Notes: generated from the sequence alone by a model not told the origin. A DNA stretch of 64,000 bases from Nonlabens sp. (GCA_020630715.1 JAHDIQ010000004.1:239868-303867); one strand, 5' to 3'. Numbered from the stretch's first letter, positions 18,047-27,804 are shown. Made by a program: numbers and translations.

Positions 18047-18479
18047 TTTATGTCTAACAGTGGCATGCGGTAGCAAATCAAATATGAAAGGAGAAGACGC
18101 AAATAAATCTGATCAAGAACTTTATACAGTCATTGAACAAGGTGATATGAGTAATCATAACACTCAGGAAGTAATCGTTATCATTTCAATGGAAGAATTA
18201 AACGAGGTATATGCTGAAATCAATAGTACGCGTAGACCAGGTTTACCTATTCCTAAAATAGATTTTGACAATTATACAGTAGTAGCTGCATTTGCAGGAA
18301 CTAAATCTAATGGTGGTTATAGCGTGATAATTGATACTAGTGAAACGGATGATACGTTACATTTTGCTTGTTCTTTAAAGTCACCTGATCCTATGCAACC
18401 AGTAACCATGGCAATTACAACACCTTTTATGCTTGTAAAAGCTTTAAAAGCAGATAAAAAAATAACAGCTTCTTTCTAG
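18000..18479 (+). CDS. Lipoprotein with PrcB-like C-terminal domain
   Basis: 159 residues. A lipoprotein signal with lipobox LTVAC (Cys at residue 23) is followed by a small domain including EVIVIISMEELNEVYAEIN, FDNYTVVAAFAGTKSNGGYSV and AITTPFMLVKALK. This resembles the PrcB (protease-complex subunit) C-terminal domain. The whole signal-peptide start lies inside the 3' end of bshA in another frame (47-nt overlap; 35 nt if ATG 18012 is used). Probably co-transcribed with bshA; no functional link is known. Confidence 0.65.
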   Translation: MRNYMNQCSRLLLAVSLCLTVACGSKSNMKGEDANKSDQELYTVIEQGDMSNHNTQEVIVIISMEELNEVYAEINSTRRPGLPIPKIDFDNYTVVAAFAGTKSNGGYSVIIDTSETDDTLHFACSLKSPDPMQPVTMAITTPFMLVKALKADKKITASF

Positions 18480-18513
18480 GAAGCTATTATCAAAGTAATG
18501 GATTAATGAGTTT

Positions 18514-19008
18514 TTAAAATTGATACCTGACGCCTAGTGCTATATCAGTATCTAGACCATCTCTAAAATCACCAAAGTATAATTCAGGTCTAAAGTCTAG
18601 AGATAATTGCAATGGAATATCAAAGTTATATTCAATCCCAATCTGACCAGCGGCATGTAAGAAAAATTCTGAATCGTTATCAAAACGATCTCTTCCGTTA
18701 AAATCGTCATCTAAATTAGCAGTTCCAAAACCAGCACCTGCACCAGCATACCAGTTAAAGCCATCCTCAATATTCCATATCCATTGATAAATTCCAGTTA
18801 CTTTATAACCATTAAAATTATTTCCTGATTCAATACCTAGATCAATTTCTAGACGATTTATATCACCTAACGCACGTTGATATGTGATTTCTGCACCATA
18901 TCCATCGCCGTCTCCTAAACGCAGTCCTATGGCGTGATCTGCAATATCCTGTGAATATGCATTTACTGCAAAAAAGCTAATAAGTAATAATGTGATTGTT
19001 TTTTTCAT
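18514..19008 (-). CDS. Small outer-membrane beta-barrel protein
   Basis: 164 residues. Signal peptide 1-19 (ITLLLISFFAVNAYS|Q), then alternating strands: AIGLRLGDGDGYGAEITYQ, RLEIDLGIESG, YAGAGAGFG, and a terminal strand ending ALGVRYQF. The terminal aromatic residue is typical of a barrel recognised by BamA. Substrate unknown. Reads in the same direction as the receptor gene behind it, with a 62-nt gap. Confidence 0.7.
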   Translation of the reverse strand: MKKTITLLLISFFAVNAYSQDIADHAIGLRLGDGDGYGAEITYQRALGDINRLEIDLGIESGNNFNGYKVTGIYQWIWNIEDGFNWYAGAGAGFGTANLDDDFNGRDRFDNDSEFFLHAAGQIGIEYNFDIPLQLSLDFRPELYFGDFRDGLDTDIALGVRYQF

Positions 19009-19070
19009 CTCTTTTATGTGTTTAGTAGTTCTACGATTAAAAACACGGTTTAGATGTAAATGTTACACTT

Positions 19071-21545
19071 TTATCCTTCAAATTCAAAATCATCACCACC
19101 ACTACGTCCATTGCGTTCATCTCTTTTTTGCTGGTTGAATCTATAGATAAACGTTACAATAAACTGTCGCTCACGCCATTGAAAATCAGAATCTGAAATA
19201 AACGATGGTGTGACCATACCATTAACCGTTATATCAGGACCTTGTAAAGTACTTTGTCTTCTACGGCTGTTAAACACGTCACTCACATTTGCAGTGATCG
19301 TTGCGCGCTCATCCCATAAATCCTTACTAGCGGCTAGGTTTAAGGATCCTATTCCTGCTCTGGTTCCTTGTGCGTTTGCATCTGAACCGCGATAATTAAA
19401 ACGAATCTGTAGATCTATTTCAGATGGTAAGGTAAGTTTTTGATTCAATCTAGCTGAATAAGCGGTATTAGAAAACCCAAAGTCTTGATCACCAAAAAAG
19501 CCTTCGGTCGTATTATTAAATAAGTTAAAGTCACTATTAATAGTCCACCATTTAAATGGTCTGTAAGTTAGTGTTAACTCATATCCTAAGCGATCTTGCG
19601 TAGATAGATTCACAGGGAATCGTCTAATTACAGGATCACCATTATCTGTGATTTCACCAGTCTCTTCCTGTATAAATTCCCAGTTATCTTCACTACGATT
19701 AAAATATACAGAAGAGCTTAATGTTACTTTCTCCCATCTTTTAATGTAGGCTAACTCTAAACTATTTGCAAATGAAGGGTTAAGGTCTACGTTTCCTTGA
19801 AAGATATTTGATTCACTACTACGACTAGGAAATGGATTAAGAAAGCGACCTCTAGGTCTACGTACTCTTCTATTATAACCTAAAGTAAGGTTTTCACCAT
19901 CTGCGATCTCATATCCTAAGTTTACAGTAGGGAAGAGGCTGCCATAATTTTTCTTAGAAGTGTCGTTAGTAGTTTCTTGGAAAATATCAACATCTGTTAT
20001 TTCATATCGCAGTCCTGCTAGAAATGAAAATTTATTCATTTTACGACCATACTGCGTGTAAAACGCATTAATTAGTTCCTGGTACCTAAAAGTATTATTA
20101 AGTCCAGCATCCGGTATAAGTGCTGGATCAGTAGTAGAAAAATCACGTTCTGCTAAGAAAAACGAAGTAGTGATATCTCTATAATTACCGCGGTATCCTG
20201 CTTCAAAGTTTATATTTTCTCCTATAGGAAGTTCGTAGTCTATTTGTAATAGCGCGTTTTTTTCTTGGGTATCTTGATCTTGAAACTCTACATCATTTAA
20301 AATATCATTAACGGTATCTGTTTCCAGGATGTTTGCTAGTTCTTGTTCTATTTCCTGACCATACTGCAAGTTTGCAGATAATCTCTGGCCATTATCTCCT
20401 ATATTATTAATGTAATCTAACGTAAACTGAATGTCGTCTTCATTCTCTCCTTCACCTTCAGTTCTTAAAGTTGCTTCATTCAGAGTTCCATCTGTAGCAA
20501 AACGGTCAATAGTGTTTGTAGTAACATCATCATCATTACCATAACGATATACTAGATTTGCGACTAGGTTACTACTATCTGTTAAGTCATACTTTGCTCC
20601 AAAACTAGTGAAGAGACTTCTACCTAATCGATCAAATTCACGATTCTCATTTACTAAATCGTTTTGGGCATCATCAGAAAAAAACTGAGTACTGCTACTT
20701 GCGTTTCCAGGAGTAGTGCGGTAACGCCATCCAGTATTTGTAAAAAAATTCCATTTATTCTTTCTGTAGTTACCATTAAAACTTAATCCTAGTCGTTCTG
20801 GAATCCCTGATTCTAATTGTAGGTTTCCATTAAATCCTCTAAGTGATTGTTTTCTTAATACGATATTTAAGATACCTGCAGTACCTTCTGCATCGTATCT
20901 AGCACTAGGTGAGGTAATGACCTCAACTTTTTCTATGGCTTCTGCTGGAATTTGTCTTAAGGCATCTGCACCATTAATACCTACTAGTGCGCTAGGTCTA
21001 CCATCTATGAAAATGGTTACGTTTTCATTTCCTCTTAAAGATACATTACCTTCTACATCTACCTGTACTGATGGTACGTTATCTAGAACATCACTGGCAG
21101 ATCCGCCTCGTACGGTAAGATCTTTTCCAATATTGTAGATTTTTTTATCCAGTCTTATATCTACAGTGGTTTTCTCTGCAATAACAATAGCGGCGTCTAA
21201 TTCTGCAACATCGATACTCATGGTGATAGTTCCTAAATCGATATCATCGGTTACTATTACATCATTTTTAGTGATTGTTTTAAAGGTGATGTATTCGTAT
21301 TTGATATCATACGTTCCTGGAGTAATAAGTAGCTCGTATTTCCCGTCGATATCTGTAATTCCTCCTTGAGGTACTGCATTAGCTTGTTTGCTTATAAACG
21401 ATACGGTTGCAAATTCTAAAGGTTCTTTAGTTGATTGATCAATTAAAACACCGTTTACTTTAACTTTTTTAGATGTATTAGGCTTCTGGCTGTAACTTGT
21501 TGCTATTCCTGCAAGAAAGAATAATAGTACGTAATGTAGTTTCAT
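19071..21545 (-). CDS. TonB-dependent-type outer membrane receptor (OMP_b-brl_3)
   Basis: 824 residues. Signal peptide 1-19; carboxypeptidase-regulatory-like domain ~28-115 (VNGVLIDQSTKEPLEFATVS, ITDIDGKYELLITPG); plug ~130-230 with SASDVLDNVPSVQVDVEGNV and VEVITSPSARYDAEGTAGIL; then a long barrel with GYNRRVRRPRGRFLNPFPS. The C-terminus is glycine- and acid-rich (RSGGDDFEFEG). This belongs to the outer-membrane beta-barrel family related to TonB receptors. No SusD partner is adjacent, so it is not a classical SusCD pair. Confidence 0.85.
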   Translation of the reverse strand: MKLHYVLLFFLAGIATSYSQKPNTSKKVKVNGVLIDQSTKEPLEFATVSFISKQANAVPQGGITDIDGKYELLITPGTYDIKYEYITFKTITKNDVIVTDDIDLGTITMSIDVAELDAAIVIAEKTTVDIRLDKKIYNIGKDLTVRGGSASDVLDNVPSVQVDVEGNVSLRGNENVTIFIDGRPSALVGINGADALRQIPAEAIEKVEVITSPSARYDAEGTAGILNIVLRKQSLRGFNGNLQLESGIPERLGLSFNGNYRKNKWNFFTNTGWRYRTTPGNASSSTQFFSDDAQNDLVNENREFDRLGRSLFTSFGAKYDLTDSSNLVANLVYRYGNDDDVTTNTIDRFATDGTLNEATLRTEGEGENEDDIQFTLDYINNIGDNGQRLSANLQYGQEIEQELANILETDTVNDILNDVEFQDQDTQEKNALLQIDYELPIGENINFEAGYRGNYRDITTSFFLAERDFSTTDPALIPDAGLNNTFRYQELINAFYTQYGRKMNKFSFLAGLRYEITDVDIFQETTNDTSKKNYGSLFPTVNLGYEIADGENLTLGYNRRVRRPRGRFLNPFPSRSSESNIFQGNVDLNPSFANSLELAYIKRWEKVTLSSSVYFNRSEDNWEFIQEETGEITDNGDPVIRRFPVNLSTQDRLGYELTLTYRPFKWWTINSDFNLFNNTTEGFFGDQDFGFSNTAYSARLNQKLTLPSEIDLQIRFNYRGSDANAQGTRAGIGSLNLAASKDLWDERATITANVSDVFNSRRRQSTLQGPDITVNGMVTPSFISDSDFQWRERQFIVTFIYRFNQQKRDERNGRSGGDDFEFEG

Positions 21546-21580
21546 GAATGGTTTGCTACTTAATTATTCAAGTATGACCA

Positions 21581-21588
21581 CAAAACTA
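21581..21588 (-). promoter_or_regulatory. -7 promoter element TAGTTTTG (receptor gene)
   Basis: Minus-strand TAnnTTTG match, 35 nt upstream of the receptor start codon. Confidence 0.4.
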
Positions 21589-21691
21589 TCGGTAGGTTTA
21601 AGCCGTGAAAGCTAAACTTAAGTTAACGTATTAAACCATAATGAATCTAGATAAAAAACAAAATCACTGCAATGCTAGTCTATGGCTACTA

Positions 21692-22798
21692 CTACAACTG
21701 ATCAGAAGGTTTTTCCTGACCTTGAAGCATTAGGAATGCTTTAAGAAACGCGTCCAGATCACCATTCATTACGGCGTCCACATTACCAGTTTCATGAGCG
21801 GTGCGTACATCTTTTACCAGCTTATATGGATGCATCACATAGTTGCGTATTTGTGAGCCCCATTCTATTTTCATTTTCCCAGCCTCTATCTCGTCGCGAG
21901 CGGCATTGCGTTTTTGTAATTCTATTTCAAAAAGTTGAGACTTCAACATTTGCATTGCTTTCTCACGATTCTCTAACTGTGATCTAGTCTCTGAATTATG
22001 AATAACGATTCCAGATGGATGGTGCGTTAAAATAGCTTTAGTTTCTACCTTATTTACATTTTGCCCACCAGCACCACTAGATCGTGCAAAATCCCATGAA
22101 ATATCTGCTGGATTAATGTCAATATTAATAGAATCATCTGCCAGCGGATATACATATACCGATGCAAATGATGTATGACGCTTTGCATTTGAATCAAATG
22201 GTGAGATACGTACTAGACGATGCACACCGTTTTCACCCTTTAACCAGCCAAAACTATAATCTCCTTCTATTTCTAAGGTTACGGTTTTAATACCAGCGAC
22301 ATCACCTGCCTGAAAATTCAATTCTTTTACCTTGTAACCACTTTTTTCTGCCCACATCATATACATGCGCATGAGCATTTCTGCCCAGTCACAAGATTCT
22401 GTTCCACCAGCTCCAGCAGTAATTTGTAATACTGCACTCATGTCATCACCTTCATTAGATAACATGTTTTTAAACTCCAGTTTTTCTACGATTGCTAGTC
22501 CAGAATGATACTTATCAGTAACATCTTTTTCTGTTGCGTCGCCTTCTTTATAAAAGTCGTATAATATTTCAGCTTCTTCTGCCAGCGTTACGGCTGTAGT
22601 ATAATCTGTGGTCCATTGCTTTTTATTACGCAACTCTTTCATGATTAATTCTGCGGCCTTAGGATCATTCCAGAAATCAGGAGCAAATGTCTTTTCTTCT
22701 AGATTACGTATTTCTATTTCTTTACGCTCTATGTGTAGATAATCTTTAAGCGCTTTAGTCCTAGATTGTAATTCCTTAATTTGATCTGTTGTTACCAT
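21692..22798 (-). CDS. prfB: Peptide chain release factor 2
   Basis: 368 residues. The stop-codon recognition tripeptide SPF (199-201) marks RF2, and the peptidyl-hydrolysis motif GGQ is at 244-246 (SSGAGGQNVNKVETKA). The gene is a single uninterrupted frame: around the place where many bacteria have the +1 programmed frameshift (KDYL-HIERK, codons 18-26) there is no in-frame TGA. A TACATTTG -7 element lies 18-25 nt upstream. Terminates translation at UGA/UAA. Confidence 0.93.
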   Translation of the reverse strand: MVTTDQIKELQSRTKALKDYLHIERKEIEIRNLEEKTFAPDFWNDPKAAELIMKELRNKKQWTTDYTTAVTLAEEAEILYDFYKEGDATEKDVTDKYHSGLAIVEKLEFKNMLSNEGDDMSAVLQITAGAGGTESCDWAEMLMRMYMMWAEKSGYKVKELNFQAGDVAGIKTVTLEIEGDYSFGWLKGENGVHRLVRISPFDSNAKRHTSFASVYVYPLADDSINIDINPADISWDFARSSGAGGQNVNKVETKAILTHHPSGIVIHNSETRSQLENREKAMQMLKSQLFEIELQKRNAARDEIEAGKMKIEWGSQIRNYVMHPYKLVKDVRTAHETGNVDAVMNGDLDAFLKAFLMLQGQEKPSDQL

Positions 22799-22815
22799 AA
22801 AAATGCGTCTGCAAG

Positions 22816-22823
22816 CAAATGTA
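22816..22823 (-). promoter_or_regulatory. -7 promoter element TACATTTG (prfB)
   Basis: Minus-strand TAnnTTTG match, 17 nt upstream of the prfB start codon. Confidence 0.45.
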
Positions 22824-22881
22824 CTATATATTACTCGCTATTAATTAGGTGAAATAGGAGTAGTGGTGGTATTTTTATTCC

Positions 22882-22895
22882 GCTTTCGCGAAAGC
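22882..22895. repeat. Palindrome GCTTTCGCGAAAGC, intergenic copy
   Basis: Exact copy in the divergent spacer between prfB and the threonine aldolase gene. Confidence 0.9.
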
Positions 22896-22927
22896 GTATT
22901 TATGACAACCTAATTACTACATATTAT

Positions 22928-23935
22928 ATGATCGATTTAAGAAGTGACACCGTGACTAAACCAACTGCGGGAATGATGGATGCGATAATGAATGCTCAAG
23001 TAGGTGATGACGTTTATAAAGAAGATCCTACAGTTAATGAGTTAGAACGTCGTGTTGCAACAATGTTTGGGATGGATGAGGCTCTTTTTTTTCCTACGGG
23101 AAGCATGGCAAATCAGGCAGCTATCAAATTACATACGCAACCAGGTGAACAATTAATATGTGACAAATATGCTCATGTTTATAATTATGAAGGTGGTGGC
23201 GTGTCTTTTAACAGTGGTGTTTCTTGTAAATTAATTGATGGTCATCGTGGTATGATCACTGCGCAACAGGTAGAAGCAGCGATTAATCCGCCAGATTTTT
23301 ATCATAGTCCACTTACCAGCTTAGTATGTCTAGAAAACACTACTAATAAAGGTGGTGGCGCTTGTTATGATTTTAAAACCTTTGAGAATATTAAGAAAGT
23401 AACAGGTAAACATGGTTTAGGGTTACATCTAGATGGTGCGCGTTTATGGAATGCTCTTGTTGCTACCGGTAATGATCCTAAAAGATACGGTGATGTTTTT
23501 GATACGGTTTCTGTTTGTTTTTCTAAAGGATTAGGAACGCCTTTAGGTACCGTATTAGCTGGTAAGAAAGAGGTGATGAAAAATGCAATACGCGTGCGTA
23601 AAGTTTTAGGAGGTGGAATGAGGCAAATAGGTTTTATGGCTGCTGCTTGTTTGTATGCGTTAGATCATCACATAGATCGATTAGCAACAGATCATGAACG
23701 CGCAAAGGAGCTAGCTCTAGTTCTTGAAGAACAAGATTACGTAACTAATGTAGAGCCAGTTGAAACTAACATTGTAATCTTTAATGTTTCAGATGAAAAA
23801 CGAGTAGAAGCTTATTTCAAAAATCATGATATCATTATTAGTAATATGGGTAATAGAAAATTAAGGTTGGTCACTCATTATGATTATACTGATCAGGATC
23901 ATTCACTAGTACAGCGTATTATTAAAGATTTTTGA
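22928..23935 (+). CDS. ltaE: Low-specificity L-threonine aldolase
   Basis: 335 residues, PLP-dependent fold type I. MIDLRSDTVTKPT at the start and GDDVYKEDPTVNELE are family signatures. FPTGSMANQAAI lies near the cofactor phosphate and K200 in CFSKGLGTPLG forms the Schiff base. Cleaves L-threonine/L-allo-threonine to glycine and acetaldehyde. Single gene, 151-nt spacer before the OmpA gene. Confidence 0.88.
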   Translation: MIDLRSDTVTKPTAGMMDAIMNAQVGDDVYKEDPTVNELERRVATMFGMDEALFFPTGSMANQAAIKLHTQPGEQLICDKYAHVYNYEGGGVSFNSGVSCKLIDGHRGMITAQQVEAAINPPDFYHSPLTSLVCLENTTNKGGGACYDFKTFENIKKVTGKHGLGLHLDGARLWNALVATGNDPKRYGDVFDTVSVCFSKGLGTPLGTVLAGKKEVMKNAIRVRKVLGGGMRQIGFMAAACLYALDHHIDRLATDHERAKELALVLEEQDYVTNVEPVETNIVIFNVSDEKRVEAYFKNHDIIISNMGNRKLRLVTHYDYTDQDHSLVQRIIKDF

Positions 23936-24024
23936 TTTTATTTAGTTAGTTGCACTGAAAAGATGTTTTTAAACGAGTAAAAAGGCATTTTAGCTAGTAA
24001 GTTAAAAATATCCTAATAAATTTA

Positions 24025-24054
24025 TTGGTAAAAGTGCTTTATAACGGACATTTG
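24025..24054 (+). promoter_or_regulatory. Probable promoter of the OmpA gene (TTG ... GACATTTG)
   Basis: TTG at 24025-24027, 19-nt spacer, then GACATTTG at 24047-24054 (one mismatch to TAnnTTTG). The leader to ATG 24087 is about 30 nt and AT-rich. Confidence 0.4.
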
Positions 24055-24086
24055 TAATATAATATTTAACTAAATAATTACCTCAA

Positions 24087-25193
24087 ATGAAAAAATTAGT
24101 ACTATCCCTTATCGCAGTTGCTACAGCAACCGTTGGTTTTGCTCAGGATTTGCCTTCAAACCCAGAGCCAGGAAAGTGTTATGTTCGTTGTACTACACCA
24201 GACGTGTATGAAAACGAAACAGTATCTGTCCAAAACACACCAGCCTACAAAAAATTAAGAGTTGTTCCGGCAACTTATGAAACAGTAACAGAAAGAGTGC
24301 TTGTAAAAGAAGCTTCTAAGCAGTTACGTGTAATTCCAGCTACTTACAAAACTGAGACTCGTTCTTATATAAAGAAACAAGCAGGATCTACAATTACAAT
24401 TACTCCAGCATCTTTTGGAAGTTCTTCTGAAACTATCGAGATCAAGCCAGCTTATGCACAGTGGGAAATGAGTTCTGTACCACCAGCAGAATGTCAATCA
24501 AGTAATCCAGACGATTGTCGTTACTGGTGTTATAAAGGATACCCAGCAGAATATACTACTGTATCTTTTACTACACTTACAAATGATGCTAGCTTTAACC
24601 GTTTACCAGTACCAGAAGTAGGTGGTACTTACACTGTAAAAGTTGTTGATCAACCAGCACGTGTTGAAGAAATTGAAATTCCAGCAGAATATGCTAACAT
24701 CACACGTACAGTGTTAAAGTCTGACGCAGCTACTCAAGAAGAAGTTGTACCAGCTACACAACAAACTATTTCTCGTGAGAGATTAGTTTCTAAAGGTGGT
24801 CTTACTGTATGGTCTGAGGTTGATTGTGCTCTTGTTGAGTACAACGGTCTTCAAATCAACTGGGCAACTGGAAGTGCTACATTAACTGCAGCAGACAAAA
24901 GAGAAATCGATGCTAAAATGTTATCTGTATTAAACAGTACTCCTGGATCTAAAGTAGAAGTTGCTTCTCATACTGACTCTAGAGGTTCTAAGAGCTCTAA
25001 TCAAGCTTTATCTGAGCGTCGTGCACAGTCTGTAGCAAACTACTTGATCTCTCAAGGAGTTAATGCTTCAAGAATTGTTGCTAACGGTTACGGTGAGAAC
25101 AGACTTAAGAACAGATGTGCTGATGGCGTATCTTGTACTGAGCGTGAGCACAAAGCAAACCGTCGTACTGAGTTCCGTTTAATCAACAACTAA
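24087..25193 (+). CDS. OmpA-family outer membrane protein with N-terminal repeats
   Basis: 368 residues. Signal peptide 1-19 (VATATVGFA|Q). Residues ~50-250 hold about five degenerate ~28-residue units built around V-(V/I)-P-A-x-Y/F...R-x-L-V-K (for example RVVPATYETVTER and RVIPATYKTETRS), with a Cys-rich insert (CQSSNPDDCRYWC). The C-terminal ~110 residues are an OmpA peptidoglycan-binding domain: TGSATLTAADKREID, ASHTDSRGSKSSNQALSERR, GYGENRLKN. It anchors the outer membrane to the cell wall. Codon choice and a strong terminator suggest high expression. Confidence 0.88.
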   Translation: MKKLVLSLIAVATATVGFAQDLPSNPEPGKCYVRCTTPDVYENETVSVQNTPAYKKLRVVPATYETVTERVLVKEASKQLRVIPATYKTETRSYIKKQAGSTITITPASFGSSSETIEIKPAYAQWEMSSVPPAECQSSNPDDCRYWCYKGYPAEYTTVSFTTLTNDASFNRLPVPEVGGTYTVKVVDQPARVEEIEIPAEYANITRTVLKSDAATQEEVVPATQQTISRERLVSKGGLTVWSEVDCALVEYNGLQINWATGSATLTAADKREIDAKMLSVLNSTPGSKVEVASHTDSRGSKSSNQALSERRAQSVANYLISQGVNASRIVANGYGENRLKNRCADGVSCTEREHKANRRTEFRLINN

Positions 25194-25228
25194 GAATTGT
25201 TGTAGGAACATAGTTCAACTACAAAATT

Positions 25229-25262
25229 AAAATCCCGTCTAGGTAGCTAGACGGGATTTTTG
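25229..25262 (+). terminator. Rho-independent terminator after the OmpA gene
   Basis: AATCCCGTCTAG, loop GTAG, CTAGACGGGATT: a perfect 12-bp stem followed by a T-run. Confidence 0.9.
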
Positions 25263-25305
25263 TTTGTAATAAAATTTAGAGTAAAAGGAATTACTAGATA
25301 TCGAT

Positions 25306-25629
25306 CTATTTAAATAGGTCCATTCCTGGGATGTTAGGCATTCCGTCTTTTGCGACAGCTGCGATTTCTTGATCATAAATACCTTCTGCTCTAGATAGGG
25401 CTTTATTTAAAGTGAGAATCAGGTAATCTTCTAATTGTTCTTTTTCTGCTAGTAATTCATCTGATATTTGAATAGCCTTTATGGTTCTACTAGCTGTTAC
25501 GGTTGTTTTTAATAAATCATCGCTTGAGGATTCGTCTATTAAAACAGTTTCCATTCTTTTTTTAGTGTCTTCTACTTTTTGCTGGGTTTCTTTGAGTTTC
25601 CCCATCATTCCCATCATATCTCCGAACAT
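25306..25629 (-). CDS. YbaB/EbfC-family nucleoid-associated protein
   Basis: 107 residues from ATG 25629 ([18 protein letters not shown]). Small DNA-binding protein family: helical N-terminus, central strands [18 protein letters not shown], and C-terminal helices. Longer upstream in-frame sequence to 25734 ([12 protein letters not shown]...) is not family-like and would overlap the divergent peptidase start region, so it was discarded; a -7 element at 25655-25662 inside that region supports the shorter start. Confidence 0.8.
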   Translation of the reverse strand: MFGDMMGMMGKLKETQQKVEDTKKRMETVLIDESSSDDLLKTTVTASRTIKAIQISDELLAEKEQLEDYLILTLNKALSRAEGIYDQEIAAVAKDGMPNIPGMDLFK

Positions 25630-25654
25630 AGTTTTGATTTTAAATAATTGAGCC

Positions 25655-25662
25655 CAAAAATA
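25655..25662 (-). promoter_or_regulatory. -7 promoter element TATTTTTG (ybaB/ebfC-type gene)
   Basis: Minus-strand TAnnTTTG match, 25 nt upstream of ATG 25629. It decides the start codon, because any longer protein would have to begin upstream of its own promoter. Confidence 0.45.
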
Positions 25663-25736
25663 AACAATGAACCATATTTTTAACCATGCATAACAACTCT
25701 TTAATATCTTGCGGCGATTATTAGCCCATTTCATTT

Positions 25737-27785
25737 ATGAAAGCACCTGTAGCAAAGAAAATTCCGTACGTACATGATATTCACGGTCATCAACGCATCG
25801 ATCATTATCAATGGATGAGTGAGCGCGATGCACCAGAAGTTTTAGAATATTTAAATAAAGAAAATGAGTTCTATGATCATTGTACTAAGCATACAGATGA
25901 TTTAAAAGAATCTTTATTTCAAGAAATTAAATCTAGAATTAAAGAAGATGATTCATCAGTACCTTATAAATTTAATGGATACTGGTATATCACAAAGTTG
26001 CAAAAAGGTAAAAACTATCCATTACACTATCGTAGAAAGGATGTGGATGGAGCTACAGAAGAATTACTTTTTGACGTCAATGAAATGGCCACAGGTCACG
26101 AATTTTATAAACTTTCGGGAATATCCATTTCGCCAGACAATAATTATGCAGCCTATGCTGTGGATATTACAGGACGTAGGCAGTATACGATTTATGTAAA
26201 AAACCTAGAGACAGGTGAAATCATAGATCAGCAAATTGAAAATACAACTGGAAGTAGCGTTTGGGCAGCAGATAATAAAACGATCTTTTTTGTTAGAAAA
26301 GATGCAACTACGTTAAGAGCTTTTCAAATTTATAAGTATGAATTAGGAGATAATGTCGCTAATTGCTCTCTGGTTTATGAAGAGAAAGATGAGATTTATA
26401 ATTGCTATGTTTATAAATCTAAGTCTAGAGACTATATTATGATCAAATCATCTTCTACACTAACAGATGAAATTAGATTCATAAAATCAGATCAACCAGA
26501 TGATCAGCTTAAAATTCTTCAAGCAAGAACGCAAGGTTTAGAATATAGTGCATCACATTATAAAGATCATTTTTATATCATGACTAATAAGGATGAGGCC
26601 ACTAATTTTAAAATCATGAAAACACCAGTCTCAATGACAGAAAAGGAGAACTGGGAAGATCTGATAACGCATCAGGAAGATGTGATGATAGAAGGATTTG
26701 ACATTTTTGATCAATATCTTATTGTGTCAGACCGTTTTAATGGTTTAAATAGAATTAGGATAAAAGCATGGGATGGCACTGATGATTACTTCCTGCCATT
26801 TGACAATGAAACCTATACAGCATATACTACCATGAACATAGACTTTAGCTCTAATAAGTTGAGATATGCTTACAATTCATTGACAATGCCAGCTTCTATT
26901 TTAGAATATGATTTAAGTACTAAACAAACTACGATTCTTAAAACTCAAGAGGTTCAGGATGCTAGTTTTGATCCTAAAGCATATTCATCAGAGCGCGTAT
27001 GGGCAACAGCATCAGATGGTACAAAGATTCCAATTAGCCTAGTATACAAAACAGCTCTTAAGAAAGATTCAGGAAATCCTTTATTGTTATATGGATATGG
27101 AAGTTACGGATCAACGATAGATCCTTATTTTTCTGTTTCTAGATTAAGCCTATTAGATAGAGGATTTATTTATGCTATTGCTCATGTGAGAGGTGGCGAG
27201 TACCTAGGGCGCAACTGGTATGAAGATGGAAAAATGTTCTCAAAGCGCAATACCTTTACAGATTTTATAGCTTGTGGAGAATTTTTAGTAGAACAACAAT
27301 ACACATCACCATCACATTTATATGCTAGTGGTGGATCTGCTGGTGGTTTATTAATGGGAGCAATCATTAATATGGCACCACAATTGTTTCATGGAATATT
27401 AAGTGCTGTACCTTTTGTAGATGTAGTGACAACGATGCTGGATGATAGCATTCCATTAACAACTGGTGAATATGATGAATGGGGAAATCCTAATATGAAG
27501 GACAGCTATGAATACATGTTGAGCTACTCGCCTTATGATAATGTGCAGAAACAGGAATATCCTAATATGTTAGTGACTACTGGTTATCACGACTCACAAG
27601 TGCAGTACTGGGAACCTGCAAAATGGGTGGCAAAATTAAGAGAATGTAAAACAGACGATAATATATTGTTATTTAAAACAGATATGTCTAGTGGCCATAG
27701 TGGCGCATCTGGTAGATATGAGGCTATACGAGAGGTAGCGATAGATTTTGCCTTTTTACTGGACTTAGAACAAATAACCGAATAG
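25737..27785 (+). CDS. ptrB: Prolyl oligopeptidase family protease (oligopeptidase B type)
   Basis: 682 residues, family S9A. The N-terminal beta-propeller (residues ~70-400) opens with PYVHDIHGHQRIDHYQWM. The catalytic alpha/beta-hydrolase domain has S534 in YASGGSAGGLLMG, the aspartate loop ...TTGYHDSQVQYWEPAKW and H654 in SSGHSG. Cytoplasmic (no signal peptide). Cleaves short peptides, after basic residues if it is truly oligopeptidase B; the specificity is inferred from the overall match. Confidence 0.85.
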   Translation: MKAPVAKKIPYVHDIHGHQRIDHYQWMSERDAPEVLEYLNKENEFYDHCTKHTDDLKESLFQEIKSRIKEDDSSVPYKFNGYWYITKLQKGKNYPLHYRRKDVDGATEELLFDVNEMATGHEFYKLSGISISPDNNYAAYAVDITGRRQYTIYVKNLETGEIIDQQIENTTGSSVWAADNKTIFFVRKDATTLRAFQIYKYELGDNVANCSLVYEEKDEIYNCYVYKSKSRDYIMIKSSSTLTDEIRFIKSDQPDDQLKILQARTQGLEYSASHYKDHFYIMTNKDEATNFKIMKTPVSMTEKENWEDLITHQEDVMIEGFDIFDQYLIVSDRFNGLNRIRIKAWDGTDDYFLPFDNETYTAYTTMNIDFSSNKLRYAYNSLTMPASILEYDLSTKQTTILKTQEVQDASFDPKAYSSERVWATASDGTKIPISLVYKTALKKDSGNPLLLYGYGSYGSTIDPYFSVSRLSLLDRGFIYAIAHVRGGEYLGRNWYEDGKMFSKRNTFTDFIACGEFLVEQQYTSPSHLYASGGSAGGLLMGAIINMAPQLFHGILSAVPFVDVVTTMLDDSIPLTTGEYDEWGNPNMKDSYEYMLSYSPYDNVQKQEYPNMLVTTGYHDSQVQYWEPAKWVAKLRECKTDDNILLFKTDMSSGHSGASGRYEAIREVAIDFAFLLDLEQITE

Positions 27786-27796
27786 ATAATTTTATG

Positions 27797-27804
27797 TAAA
27801 TTTG
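27797..27804 (+). promoter_or_regulatory. -7 promoter element TAAATTTG
   Basis: TAnnTTTG match 47 nt upstream of the cysteine-synthase-like gene. Confidence 0.45.

Noticed and set aside
25630..25734. N-terminal extension of the YbaB-type protein with a hydrophobic stretch
   Set aside because: The family starts at MFGDMMG; the extension contains the gene's own probable promoter and abuts the divergent peptidase.
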